DNA from: Rhodospirillaceae bacterium
GTDB taxonomy: Bacteria > Pseudomonadota > Alphaproteobacteria > DSM-16000 > Inquilinaceae
Length of the DNA stretch: 64,000 bases
Reading direction: 5' to 3'
Assembly (NCBI GenBank): GCA_020638575.1
Contig: JACKIH010000003.1
Location: 2,461,501-2,525,500, forward strand
Part shown: in pieces, positions 16,401 to 25,281 of the stretch
Numbering within the stretch: the first letter of the stretch is position 1
Layout: the number at the start of each line of letters is the position of its first letter
Made by a program: the position numbers and the translations under genes
Notes under the pieces: generated by a model
What the model saw: only the letters and a program-made list of their open reading frames with translations
What the model was told of the DNA's origin: nothing
Databases searched by the model: none

Positions 16401-17264
16401 TCAGGAGCGGCCGGCCGCCACCTTCGGCGTCACGGCGACGTTGTCGATCAGCCGCGTGTGGCCGAGCCAGGCGGCCGCCAGCAGGCGCGCCGGCCGGTCC
16501 AGCCGGGGCAACGGTTGCAGGTCCTCGGCGGCGCGCAGCTCCAGGTACTCGACGTCGCGAAACCCCGCACCGAGAAGGGCGGCACGCCCGGCGGCAAGCT
16601 GGCTGCCCACCGGAGCGCCTTCGGCAATCCGCTCGGCCGCCTTGAACAGCGTGGCGGACAGGTGCGGGGCGATGCGGCGTTCGGCCGGCGACAGGTGGGC
16701 ATTGCGGGAGGACAGCGCCAGCCCGTCGGCCTCGCGCACGATGGGGCAGCCGACGATTTCCACCGGCAGGTCCAGGTCGCGCACCAGGCGCCGGATCACG
16801 TGCAGCTGCTGGAAGTCCTTCTCGCCGAAAAAGGCAATGTCCGCCAGGGTTTGCACCAACAGCTTCGTGACCACGGTGGCGACGCCGGAAAAATGGCCGG
16901 GCCGGAAGGCGCCGCACAGGCCCTCGCTGACGCCGCTGACGGTAATCGAGGTGGCGAACCCGTCCGGGTACATCTCCGCTTCCGGCGGGGCATAGAGCAG
17001 GGGAACGCCCAGGGCCGACAGCATGGCCGCATCCGCGGCTTGGTTGCGCGGATAGGCGACAAGGTCGCTGGCGCTGTTGAACTGCGTGGGATTGACGAAC
17101 AGCGTCACCACCACGGCGGGCGTTGCGGCGAGGGCTGCGCGTACCAGGCTGAGATGGCCCTCATGCAAGGCACCCATGGTGGGCACGACGGCGACGCGCT
17201 CGCCCGCCCGGTGCCAGCCGCCCACGGCCCGGCGCAGATCGGCAACGGTGGAGACCGTCTGCAT
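16401..17264 (-). CDS. panC: Pantothenate synthetase
   Basis: PanC joins pantoate and beta-alanine with ATP. The 287-residue protein has the nucleotide-binding HIGH-like loop in PTMGALHEGH (about 29-38), FVNPTQF, the GxGDxxF-type region seen as AFFGEKDFQQL, and the SSRNAHLSP lid segment. The ATG at 17264 begins MQTVSTVADL and lies five bases after the panB stop, so panB-panC form one operon for vitamin B5 synthesis. Confidence 0.96.
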   Translation of the reverse strand: MQTVSTVADLRRAVGGWHRAGERVAVVPTMGALHEGHLSLVRAALAATPAVVVTLFVNPTQFNSASDLVAYPRNQAADAAMLSALGVPLLYAPPEAEMYPDGFATSITVSGVSEGLCGAFRPGHFSGVATVVTKLLVQTLADIAFFGEKDFQQLHVIRRLVRDLDLPVEIVGCPIVREADGLALSSRNAHLSPAERRIAPHLSATLFKAAERIAEGAPVGSQLAAGRAALLGAGFRDVEYLELRAAEDLQPLPRLDRPARLLAAAWLGHTRLIDNVAVTPKVAAGRS

Positions 17265-17269
17265 GGGCT

Positions 17270-18115
17270 TTACGCCCCGTTGGCCGGGGTCGGCGCCCCG
17301 CGGGCGTCGCCGAAGGCGTGCTCTGGGCCGGGGAAGCGGCGTTCGCGCACCTCCGCGGCGTAGGCGGCGATGGCGCCGTCGGCGATCGTGGCCAGGTCGG
17401 CGTAGGTCTTCACGAACTTGGGTTTGAACGCGGTGAACACCCCCAGCATGTCGTCGATCACCAGGATCTGCCCGTCGCAGGCCGACGATGCGCCGATGCC
17501 GATGGTGGGAATGGGACACTCCGCCGTCAGGCGGGCGGCCAGCACACCGGGCACCTTTTCCACCACCACGGAAAAGGCGCCGGCCTCGGCCACCGCCCGG
17601 CCGTCGCGGAGGATGCGCTCGGCGTCCGCACCGCGCCCCTGGACGCGATAGCCCCCCAGCGTGTTCACCGCCTGCGGCGTGAGGCCGATATGCGCCATCA
17701 CCGGGATGCCGCGGCGGGTGAGGAAGGCGATGGTCTCGGCCATGGTTTCGCCGCCCTCCAGCTTCACGGCCCCGGCCTCGGTTTCCGTCATGATCCGGGC
17801 GGCAGATCGAAACGCCTGCTGCGGGCTCTCCTCAAAGGAGCCGAAGGGCATGTCCACCACCAGCAGGGCACGCTCGACGCCCCGGCGGACCGCGCGGCCG
17901 TGCAGGATCATCATGTCCAACGTGACCTGCAGGGTGGACGGCAGGCCGTGCACCACCATGCCCACGCTGTCGCCGACCAGGACGATGTCGCAGTGCGCGT
18001 CGACGAGCTGCGCCATGGGTGTGGTGTAGGCGGTCAGGGCGACCAGCGGCGTCTGGCCCTTCCTGGCGGCGATGTCGGGTGGCGTCAACGCCTTGAGATC
18101 GCGGGTCGTGCTCAT
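17270..18115 (-). CDS. panB: 3-methyl-2-oxobutanoate hydroxymethyltransferase
   Basis: PanB adds a hydroxymethyl group from methylene-THF to alpha-ketoisovalerate, the first committed step to pantoate. The 281-residue product contains the conserved LTAYTTPMAQLVD start of the barrel, VGDSVGMVVHGLPST for metal and substrate binding, and VKLEGG plus IPVMAHIGLTPQ. The ATG at 18115 is chosen because the upstream extension is not family-like. It is the first gene of the panBC operon. Confidence 0.96.
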   Translation of the reverse strand: MSTTRDLKALTPPDIAARKGQTPLVALTAYTTPMAQLVDAHCDIVLVGDSVGMVVHGLPSTLQVTLDMMILHGRAVRRGVERALLVVDMPFGSFEESPQQAFRSAARIMTETEAGAVKLEGGETMAETIAFLTRRGIPVMAHIGLTPQAVNTLGGYRVQGRGADAERILRDGRAVAEAGAFSVVVEKVPGVLAARLTAECPIPTIGIGASSACDGQILVIDDMLGVFTAFKPKFVKTYADLATIADGAIAAYAAEVRERRFPGPEHAFGDARGAPTPANGA

Positions 18116-18432
18116 GGCATCCGTGTCGGTTTCTTGGGGTGAGCGAGGCACCTGGCGGCGGTGGTTTGCGAGACACCGACTGGACATAGGCCAGTCAGGT
18201 CGTCCCGGCGTTGACCAAGCTCACTCTGCCCGTCCGGTTTGCCGCCAGAGTATGCATTTTGGGCGACCGGCCCATACCCGCCGTCTGTGGCCATGGCCGG
18301 CGATCGGGTCCGGCGGGGGCAGGGGGGCGCCGCACCGGCACGCCGGGAGGGCCGGCCTTCGCCGGGTGGGGACGGGGGCAGAACGGGGCAATAGTGGCGG
18401 GCGGTGGCCGCCTGCCATCCGCGGCGATCGTC
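18116..18432. other. Intergenic region upstream of panB, with an inverted repeat
   Basis: No gene is supported here. An inverted repeat, GACTGG at 18178-18183 and CCAGTC at 18191-18196, lies 63-81 bases upstream of panB and could be a regulatory site. The rest is GC-rich, without a clear promoter or terminator. Confidence 0.35.
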
Positions 18433-19206
18433 CTATACCGACCAATCGAACGTCGTCTGGGTGGGCTGGTCGTGCCAGGGCGGCGGCGGGATCGCCTTGT
18501 GGGCGTTGCGCAGCGACTGGCCCCAGGTTTCGCGCAGGAACCTGAAATAGGGGTCATCCTCGCCGATGCGCTTCTGCAGCTCGATCTCCACCGTGTCGCG
18601 CCGGTAGACCAGAAGGTCGATGGGCAGGCCCACCGTCAGGTTTGAGCGCAGCGTGGAGTCCATGCTGATCAGCGCCAGCTTCACCCCATCGTAGAGCGAG
18701 GTTTCGTAGGTCACCGCCCGGTCGAGGATCGGCTTGCCGTATTTGTGCTCGCCGATCTGCAGGAACGGCGTGTCGGGCGTCGCCTCGATGAAGTTGCCGG
18801 CGGCGTAGATCTGGAACAGCCGCATGTTGCGCCCGACGATCTGGCCGGCCAGCAGCACGCTGACGTCGAAGCTGATGTCCTGGGCCTTCAGCGCACCGCC
18901 GTCCACATGCCAGACCTGGCGTACCGCCTGGCCGACGAGCTGGGCCGCCCGGAACATCGAGGGCACCTGCATCAGGGTCGTCAGCTCGCCGCTGCGCTCC
19001 TCCTCGATGCCTTCCGACAGCAGGTTCACCACCGCCTGGCTGATCGCCAGGTTGCCGGCGGTCATCAGGGCGATCATGCGTTCGCCCGGTTCGGCGAACA
19101 CATGCATCTTGGGGAAGGTGGAGATGTTGTCGACGCCGGCATTGGTGCGGGTATCGGACAGCAGCACCAGCCCTTCCTGGAGGTCGAGGCCGACGCAGTA
19201 GGTCAC
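18433..19206 (-). CDS. Anbu, proteasome-type protease (ancestral beta subunit)
   Basis: The 257-residue protein is a proteasome-fold Ntn-hydrolase of the Anbu type. Starting at GTG 19206 gives Met followed by Thr2, the expected nucleophile, then YCVGLDLQEGLVLLSDTRTN and STFPKM, characteristic of Anbu. GGGAG lies seven bases upstream of the GTG. It follows a transglutaminase-like gene by 43 bases and an alpha-E and an ATP-grasp gene further up, the gene company known for Anbu. Its biological substrate is not established; the linked genes suggest synthesis and trimming of an amide-linked peptide. Confidence 0.92.
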   Translation of the reverse strand: MTYCVGLDLQEGLVLLSDTRTNAGVDNISTFPKMHVFAEPGERMIALMTAGNLAISQAVVNLLSEGIEEERSGELTTLMQVPSMFRAAQLVGQAVRQVWHVDGGALKAQDISFDVSVLLAGQIVGRNMRLFQIYAAGNFIEATPDTPFLQIGEHKYGKPILDRAVTYETSLYDGVKLALISMDSTLRSNLTVGLPIDLLVYRRDTVEIELQKRIGEDDPYFRFLRETWGQSLRNAHKAIPPPPWHDQPTQTTFDWSV

Positions 19207-19249
19207 CGGCGCGCTCCCGGCAGCGACGGACGGCACACGGCTGGCTGCT

Positions 19250-20071
19250 TCATTGCTGGGCACCCGCCGCCTGGGTGACACGCACCTGCACTTCCATCTC
19301 CTCCACCGCCTCGCCGCGCACCAGCCCGCGTACGGGCGCTGCCCCGCGATAGTCCGGCCCCACCGCGCACCGCACGTAGTATTCGTTGGGGCACACGCGG
19401 TTGGCGGGATCGAAGCCAACCCAGCCGAGGCCCGGCACGAAGGCTTCCGACCAGGCGTGGTTGGCCTCGAACTCTTCGTTGTGGTTGCCGGTCCACAGAT
19501 AGCCGCTGACGTAGCGTGCCGGGGTGCCGAGCGCGCGGCAGGCGGCGATGAACAGGTGGGCGTGGTCCTGGCACACGCCGGCCCCTTCGGCCAGGGCCTC
19601 GTCGGCGTCGGTGTGTACCGCCGTGCGGCCGAGCTGCCAGTCCACCGCATCGCGCACCGCGCCCATGAGCTGGTGCAGCCGGTCGAGCGGGGCGGAAATG
19701 CCGCCCACCGCCTCCTGGGCGAAGGCGTCGATGCGCGGCGTCACCCCCGTTAGCGGGGTCGGCTGCAGGAAGTAGAGCGGCGGCAGCGGGTCCGGCGCAT
19801 TGCGCACGACGCCGGCGGTGTCCTGGGTTTCCACCTCGCCTTCCACGAACACCGCGGAGGAGTCGTGGGGATGGTTCACCGTGTGGCAGTGAACCACGTT
19901 GCCGAACCCGTCGGTGGACGCGGTGAGCGGCCGCCGGGTTTCGCCGCGCAGCCGCCAGCTCAGAATATGCAGGCCATCGTGCGGACTGGGGGTCAGCCGT
20001 AGCGTCTGGATCGCATAAGCGATCGGTCGGTCGTACCGGTAGACCGTTCGATGCCGAATGTTGAGGCGCAC
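19250..20071 (-). CDS. Transglutaminase-like cysteine peptidase of the Anbu cluster
   Basis: The 273-residue protein has the bacterial transglutaminase N-terminal domain, then the papain-like triad Cys167 (EGAGVCQDHAHLF), His205 (NHAWSEAFV) and Asp221 (GWVGFDPAN). The GTG at 20071 is preferred: AAGG lies eight bases upstream and the product then starts with the family-like MRLNIRHRTVYRYD. A further GTG at 20089 would add six residues. It lies between the alpha-E gene and Anbu in one minus-strand operon. Confidence 0.9.
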   Translation of the reverse strand: MRLNIRHRTVYRYDRPIAYAIQTLRLTPSPHDGLHILSWRLRGETRRPLTASTDGFGNVVHCHTVNHPHDSSAVFVEGEVETQDTAGVVRNAPDPLPPLYFLQPTPLTGVTPRIDAFAQEAVGGISAPLDRLHQLMGAVRDAVDWQLGRTAVHTDADEALAEGAGVCQDHAHLFIAACRALGTPARYVSGYLWTGNHNEEFEANHAWSEAFVPGLGWVGFDPANRVCPNEYYVRCAVGPDYRGAAPVRGLVRGEAVEEMEVQVRVTQAAGAQQ

Positions 20072-20119
20072 GCGATCACCCTTGCTCACCGACCACCCGT
20101 GGCCGTGGGGCCGGGCGGC

Positions 20120-21061
20120 TCATGCAAAGTACAGAGCCGATATCTCATCCCCCACCTTGGTCGTCTGGTCAATGTACTCGGTCAGGAACTCGTGCAGCCC
20201 GTGCCGGAAGATGGCGTCCACGCGGCCGTATTTCAGGCGGGCATGCAGCTCGCCGGCGAGCCGGTGGCATTCGCCCTGGCGGCCGGCGTAGTGGTGCCCC
20301 AGCTCATCCAGATAGGTGATGATCTGGTCGTAGCAACTGCGCAGGCTGCGCGGCATTTCCGGCCGGATGATCAGCAGCTCGGCCACCCGCCACGGCTGCA
20401 CCCGGCCGTCGTAGACCCAGTGGTAGGCGCGCAGGGCCGACACCGACCGCAAGATCGCCGTCCACTGGTGGTAGTCCACCAGCCCGCCCACCTGCTCGTG
20501 GCCGGGCAGCAGCACATGGTACTTCACGTCCATGATGCGGGCGGTGTTGTCGGCCCGCTCCACATAGGTGCCGAGTCGGGTGAACCAGTAGGCGTCGCTG
20601 CGCAGCATGGTGTTGGTGTAGGCGCCGTTGAACAGCAGCGAGGCGCGCTTCACCCAGTCCAGCGTGGCCGGCAGCCGGTCGACCCGGAAGTCCTCGTCGC
20701 CCAGGGTGCGCGCCTCCAGCCAGGCGACGTTGATCGCCTCCCACATGTCGGTGGTCAGCGCGGTGCGCACCGCACGGGCGTTGGAGCGGGCGGTGTTGAG
20801 GCAGGACAGGATGGAGGACGGGTTGTCGGTGTCGCGGGCCAGGTAGTCCACCACCGTGTCCGGGGTGGGAACGCCGTACTTGTTGCCGAAGGCGCGCTGC
20901 ACTCCGGCGGCGATGATGGCCGACTCCCATTCGGTGAGCCCCGAATCCGCCGACATGCTGGCCATGCGCAGGCCGACCTCCAGCAGCCGCGCCACGTAGT
21001 CCATGCGCTCCATGTAGCGGGCGAGCCAGTAGACCGTCTCCGCGGTGCGCGACAGCATCAT
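20120..21061 (-). CDS. Alpha-E domain protein of the Anbu cluster
   Basis: The 313-residue product is almost fully helical and begins MMLSRTAETVYWLARYMERM, the signature of alpha-E proteins. These are encoded with a circularly permuted ATP-grasp enzyme and transglutaminase, but their activity is unknown. The start ATG overlaps the stop of the ATP-grasp gene (ATGA-type junction), with AAGGAG six bases upstream, so translation is coupled. Confidence 0.9.
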   Translation of the reverse strand: MMLSRTAETVYWLARYMERMDYVARLLEVGLRMASMSADSGLTEWESAIIAAGVQRAFGNKYGVPTPDTVVDYLARDTDNPSSILSCLNTARSNARAVRTALTTDMWEAINVAWLEARTLGDEDFRVDRLPATLDWVKRASLLFNGAYTNTMLRSDAYWFTRLGTYVERADNTARIMDVKYHVLLPGHEQVGGLVDYHQWTAILRSVSALRAYHWVYDGRVQPWRVAELLIIRPEMPRSLRSCYDQIITYLDELGHHYAGRQGECHRLAGELHARLKYGRVDAIFRHGLHEFLTEYIDQTTKVGDEISALYFA

Positions 21062-22485
21062 GCGCGCGCTCCTTCGCCGGGGGCGGGGTCGTCGGTGCCG
21101 ACCACCCAGGTGTCCTTGGTGCCGCCGCCCTGGCTGGAGTTGACCACCAGCGACCCTTCGCGCAGCGCCACCCGGGTGAGCCCGCCCGGTACGATGCGGA
21201 TCTCCTTGCCCATCAGCACAAAGGGCCTGAGGTCGACATGGCGGGGAGCGATGCCGCCGTCCACGAAGGTCGGGCAGGTGGACAGCGCCAGGGTGGGTTG
21301 GGCGATGTGGTCTTCCGGCCGGGCCAGCAGGATCTGGCGGTAGGTTTCGCGCTCCTCGCGGCTGGCCTTGGGCCCCACCAGCATGCCGTAGCCGCCGGAA
21401 CCGTGGACTTCCTTCACCACCAGCTCGTCCAGGTGGTCGAGCACATAGGATAGCTGGTCCTTGTGCCGGCAATCCCAGGTGGGCACGTTCTTCAAGATCG
21501 GCTCCTCGCCCAGGTAGAAGCGCACGAACTCCGGCACGTACATGTAGACGGCCTTGTCGTCGGCGATGCCGGCACCGACGGCGTTGGCCAGCGTGATGTT
21601 GCCGGCGCGGTACGCGTGCATGATGCCGGGCACCCCAAGCATGCTGTCGGGCCGGAAGGTCAGCGGGTCGAGGAAATCGTCGTCGACCCGGCGGTAGAGC
21701 ACGTCGACCCGCTTCAGCCCCTCGGTGGTGCGCATGTAGACGATCGCGTCGTCGACCACCAGGTCGGGGCCTTCCACCAGTTCCACGCCCATCTCGTCGG
21801 CGAGGTAGCTGTGTTCGAAATAGGCGCTGTTGAAGGCCCCTGGGGTCAGCACCGCCACCGTCGGCTCGCCCTCGCAATTGGGCGGGGAGACGGACTGCAG
21901 GGCGTCCATCAACTCGTCGGGGTAGTGGGAGACCGGCCGGATGACGTTGCGGTTAAACAGGTCGGGGAACAGCCGCATCATCACCGCGCGGTTCTCCAGC
22001 ATGTAGGAGACGCCGGACGGGGTGCGGCAATTGTCCTCCAGCACGTAGAAGTCTTCCGGCCCCACGCGCACCAGGTCGATGCCGCAGACATGGGTGAACA
22101 CGCCGCCGGGGACCGCCAGGTCCTGCATCTCCGGCGTGAACATGGAGTTGTGCAGCACCAGTTCGGCCGGGATCTTTCCCGCCCGCAGGATCTCCCGCTC
22201 GCCGTAGACATCGCGCAGGAAGGCGTTGAGCGCCTTCACCCGCTGCTCCAGCCCGCGCGACAGGTACTGCCACTCGCCGCTGTCCAGCACCCGCGGGATG
22301 ATGTCGAACGGGATGAGACGTTCGGGGTCGCCGCCTTCGGTGTAGACGGCAAAGGTGATGCCGATCCGCCGGAACAGCACTTCGGCGTTGCGGCGCTTGG
22401 CCTCCATCAGGTCGGGCGGGGTGTCGCGCAGCCACGATTCGATCATGGCGTAGGGCGCACGGCAGGGCCCGTCGGACCCGGTCAT
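21058..22485 (-). CDS. Circularly permuted ATP-grasp type 2 protein
   Basis: The protein is at least 475 residues and carries the conserved sequences DNCRTPSGVSYMLENR, VYMRTTEGL-type and VVKEVHGSGGYGMLVGP, GGTKDTWVV of the DUF404/DUF407 ATP-grasp family, which probably forms amide bonds using ATP. It is the first gene of the Anbu operon. The only ATG near the family start is at 22485, but the best ribosome binding site, GGGAGG at 22505-22510, lies 19 bases away and seven bases from an ATA codon at 22497. Family members begin with an FDEM-like sequence, present here just before this ATG, so a non-canonical AUA/AUC start four or five codons upstream is possible. Confidence 0.9.
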   Translation of the reverse strand: MTGSDGPCRAPYAMIESWLRDTPPDLMEAKRRNAEVLFRRIGITFAVYTEGGDPERLIPFDIIPRVLDSGEWQYLSRGLEQRVKALNAFLRDVYGEREILRAGKIPAELVLHNSMFTPEMQDLAVPGGVFTHVCGIDLVRVGPEDFYVLEDNCRTPSGVSYMLENRAVMMRLFPDLFNRNVIRPVSHYPDELMDALQSVSPPNCEGEPTVAVLTPGAFNSAYFEHSYLADEMGVELVEGPDLVVDDAIVYMRTTEGLKRVDVLYRRVDDDFLDPLTFRPDSMLGVPGIMHAYRAGNITLANAVGAGIADDKAVYMYVPEFVRFYLGEEPILKNVPTWDCRHKDQLSYVLDHLDELVVKEVHGSGGYGMLVGPKASREERETYRQILLARPEDHIAQPTLALSTCPTFVDGGIAPRHVDLRPFVLMGKEIRIVPGGLTRVALREGSLVVNSSQGGGTKDTWVVGTDDPAPGEGARA

Positions 22486-22739
22486 TTCGTCGAATATGAT
22501 ACCACCTCCCGTCGGACGAGCTGGGATTGGGGCCGTCGGGCGCCCGCAGCAGACAACACGCGGCGGACGCGGGTGGGCAAGAGGCAGGATGGCGATCAAC
22601 AGCGCCACGGCGGATTTTTGCGGAGATGTGGCGCCCGGTAAACTGGTAAATGCGTTTGCCAAAGAGAAGTTTCATTGCAACGCGATACGTGCCGCAGGCG
22701 GGACCGGCGGCAGCCGATCGAAGTGGCGGAGGACAGGCG

Positions 22740-23180
22740 ATGGACGATCTCGATCTGCTGGCAGCGGCCAGGGCCGCCGCGGCCAACGCCTATGCCCCCT
22801 ATTCCGGGTTTGCCGTGGGCGCGGCGGTGCGCACGCGGTCGGGCCGCATCCACACCGGCACCAATATGGAGAACGCGTCTTACGGCCTCAGCCTGTGCGC
22901 AGAGGCCGCAGCGCTCGCCTGCGCCGTTGCCGAGGGCGACTTCCAGGTGGTGGCGATCGCCGTGGTCGGCGGCCGGCGGGATACCTCCGGCGGGCTGATT
23001 GCCGGCGGTCCCGTCACCCCTTGCGGGCGCTGCCGCCAGCTCCTGAAGGAAGCGGCCGACGCGGCCGGAGGGGATATCCGCGTGCTGGCCGCCAACGCCG
23101 ATTTGACCGAAGTGCTGGAGACCACGGTGTCGGCGCTGCTGCCCCACGGTTTCGGGCCGAAGGACCTGGGACTGGGCTGA
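22740..23180 (+). CDS. cdd: Cytidine deaminase
   Basis: Cdd converts cytidine and deoxycytidine to uridine forms in pyrimidine salvage. The 146-residue protein has the zinc ligands Cys53 (CAE motif with catalytic Glu55), Cys95 and Cys98 (PCGRC), and the substrate-binding NMENASYG. The ATG at 22740 has GGAGG seven bases upstream. It is divergent from the Anbu operon and upstream of an ABC exporter gene. Confidence 0.95.
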   Translation: MDDLDLLAAARAAAANAYAPYSGFAVGAAVRTRSGRIHTGTNMENASYGLSLCAEAAALACAVAEGDFQVVAIAVVGGRRDTSGGLIAGGPVTPCGRCRQLLKEAADAAGGDIRVLAANADLTEVLETTVSALLPHGFGPKDLGLG

Positions 23181-23320
23181 TGGGGAGAGGCGGCGGGTAC
23201 CTGCGGGCCAGGTATGAGCCAACTGCCTGGACCCCCGCCCGTGGGCACGCTACCGTCCGGCGCCGATGCGGGCGGCTGTGCTGCCGGCCCGCCCCGTAGC
23301 CGCGCCCAGATAGAGCCGCC

Positions 23321-25150
23321 ATGGCTGCCGACCCCTCCCGTCCGGACCGCAAGATGAGCTCGCTGGGCAAGTTCCGCGCTGCGCTGTCATCCGCCTACCG
23401 CATCTACCGTTGGAGCTTTTCCAACTACATGCGGGCGGAACGCCGCCGGCTGATCCTCAACTTCGGCTGCCTCACCGTCTCCTCGCTCACCATGGCGGTG
23501 CTGGCGTGGCTGGTGGCGCCGGCCATCGACGAGCTGACGGAGTCCGACTACGGCTTCTTCATCTACCTGATCCCCATCGGCGTACTGATGCTGGTGACGG
23601 TCAACGGCTTTGCGCTCTACGCCTCGCAGATCCTCACCGAGACCATCAACCAGAACACCATCGCGGCCCTGCAGCGCGACATCTACCGCCACTTCCTGTC
23701 GCTCAACCTGAAGGCGGCGGCGGAGATGCCGACGGGCACCATGATCGCGTTCGCCACCAACGAGGCGTCGCGCGCCATTTCCAACCTGACGACGCTGCTG
23801 ATCGGCCTGTCGCGCGACATGCTGAGCTTCGCCTTCCTGCTGGCGGTGATGCTGCTGCGCGACTGGCAGCTTTCCCTCTTCGTGGTGATCAGCTTTCCGC
23901 CGCTGATCGCCGCGGTGGCGATGACCAGCCGGCGCGTGCGCCATGCCACCGGCGAAGCCATGGAGGCGGGCTTCCGCCTCACCCAGCTCACCACCAACGT
24001 GCTCACCTCGTTGCGCCTGGTGAAGATCTTCGATGCGGTCGCCTTCGAGTCGGAGCGCCAGGGGCGGGCCGTCGACGCGCGCCGCGACACCACCATCGAG
24101 CTTACCCGCCGCAAGGCGGTGATGACGCCGATCAACGAGATCGCGGGCGGGCTCGCCATCGCCGCGGTGCTCACCTTCGCCATCGTCCGGGCGGAGATCA
24201 TCGGCGAGTTCCGCTTCGGCGACATCGCCTCGTTCCTGACGGCGGTGTTCCTCGCCTACCGGCCGCTGAAGAAGATGACCAACGCGATCCCGCAGTTCGT
24301 GTCCGGCCTCTACACCGCCGAACGCATCCGCGACCTGAACAAGATGGCGACCGAACCGCGCGACGGCGACCTGCCGGACGACGGCAAGTGTTTCGACGGC
24401 TCGGTGGAGGTGGACGACGTCACCTTCTCCTACGTGCCGGGCCAGCCGGTGCTGCGCGGCGTCTCGCTGACCCTGCCCAAGGGCCGCACGGTGGCCCTGG
24501 TGGGGCCGTCGGGCAGCGGCAAGACCACGCTGATCAACCTGATCCCGCGGCTCTATCCCCTGGATGCCGGGCGGATCGTCATCGACGGTGTGGAGGTGAC
24601 GGCGGCGCCGCTCGCCAAGCTGCGCCGCTCCATCGCACTGGTCAGCCAGGAAACCCTGCTGCTCGACGACACGGTGCTGCGCAACATCGCCTACGGGGCG
24701 GCGGAACCGGACCGGGCGCGGGCGGAAGCCTGCCTGCGCGAAGCCAATGCCTGGAGCTTCGTGTCGGACCTGCCGGACGGGCTCGACAGCCGCATCGGCG
24801 AGAAGGGCGAACTGCTGTCCGGCGGCCAGCGCCAGCGCATCGCGCTCGCCCGCGCGCTTTACCGCGACGCCCCGGTGCTGCTGCTGGACGAGCCGACCTC
24901 CGCCCTGGACGGCGAGAGCGAGCGCGAGGTGCGCGAGGCGATCCGCCGGATCGCCCACGACCGCTCGATCCTCATCGTCGCCCACCGCCTGCCGGCGATC
25001 CAGTTCGCCGACTATGTCTATGTGCTGGTGGACGGCCGCATCGTGGAGGAAGGCACCCACGCCGAGCTGAGCGCTGCCGATGGCGTCTACGCCAAGATCT
25101 TCCACATCCAGCAGCTCGAAGACCAGTTCGGCCGCCAGTTGACGGCGTAG
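23321..25150 (+). CDS. ABC exporter, fused permease and ATPase (MsbA-like)
   Basis: This 609-residue half-transporter has six membrane segments in the first 330 residues and a nucleotide-binding domain with Walker A GPSGSGKTT (about 395-403), signature LSGGQRQR (about 499) and Walker B VLLLDEPTSALD (about 519). It resembles the MsbA/lipid-exporter branch and probably acts as a homodimer in the inner membrane. Substrate is unknown. An alternative ATG lies at 23354. A palindromic repeat follows the stop. Confidence 0.88.
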   Translation: MAADPSRPDRKMSSLGKFRAALSSAYRIYRWSFSNYMRAERRRLILNFGCLTVSSLTMAVLAWLVAPAIDELTESDYGFFIYLIPIGVLMLVTVNGFALYASQILTETINQNTIAALQRDIYRHFLSLNLKAAAEMPTGTMIAFATNEASRAISNLTTLLIGLSRDMLSFAFLLAVMLLRDWQLSLFVVISFPPLIAAVAMTSRRVRHATGEAMEAGFRLTQLTTNVLTSLRLVKIFDAVAFESERQGRAVDARRDTTIELTRRKAVMTPINEIAGGLAIAAVLTFAIVRAEIIGEFRFGDIASFLTAVFLAYRPLKKMTNAIPQFVSGLYTAERIRDLNKMATEPRDGDLPDDGKCFDGSVEVDDVTFSYVPGQPVLRGVSLTLPKGRTVALVGPSGSGKTTLINLIPRLYPLDAGRIVIDGVEVTAAPLAKLRRSIALVSQETLLLDDTVLRNIAYGAAEPDRARAEACLREANAWSFVSDLPDGLDSRIGEKGELLSGGQRQRIALARALYRDAPVLLLDEPTSALDGESEREVREAIRRIAHDRSILIVAHRLPAIQFADYVYVLVDGRIVEEGTHAELSAADGVYAKIFHIQQLEDQFGRQLTA

Positions 25151-25167
25151 TGTGGTTTCGCCTTCGG

Positions 25168-25262
25168 CGGGATCGGTTCCGGCCTGGACCGCCCGCACCC
25201 CCACCCGGCCGCCCAAACCATCATGGAATATTGGGTGGCCGGGCGGGGGAGTGGGCCGGCGC
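25168..25262 (+). repeat. Dispersed palindromic element, copy B (diverged)
   Basis: The copy keeps ATCGGTTCCGGC, the left arm CCCCCACCCGGCCGCCC, a loop containing CCATCATGGAATATTGGG, and the right arm GGCCGGGCGGGGGAGTGGGC. The terminal blocks are degraded. It lies between the converging ABC exporter and ligA genes. Confidence 0.65.
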
Positions 25263-25281
25263 AGCCGAAGACGAGAGATTC

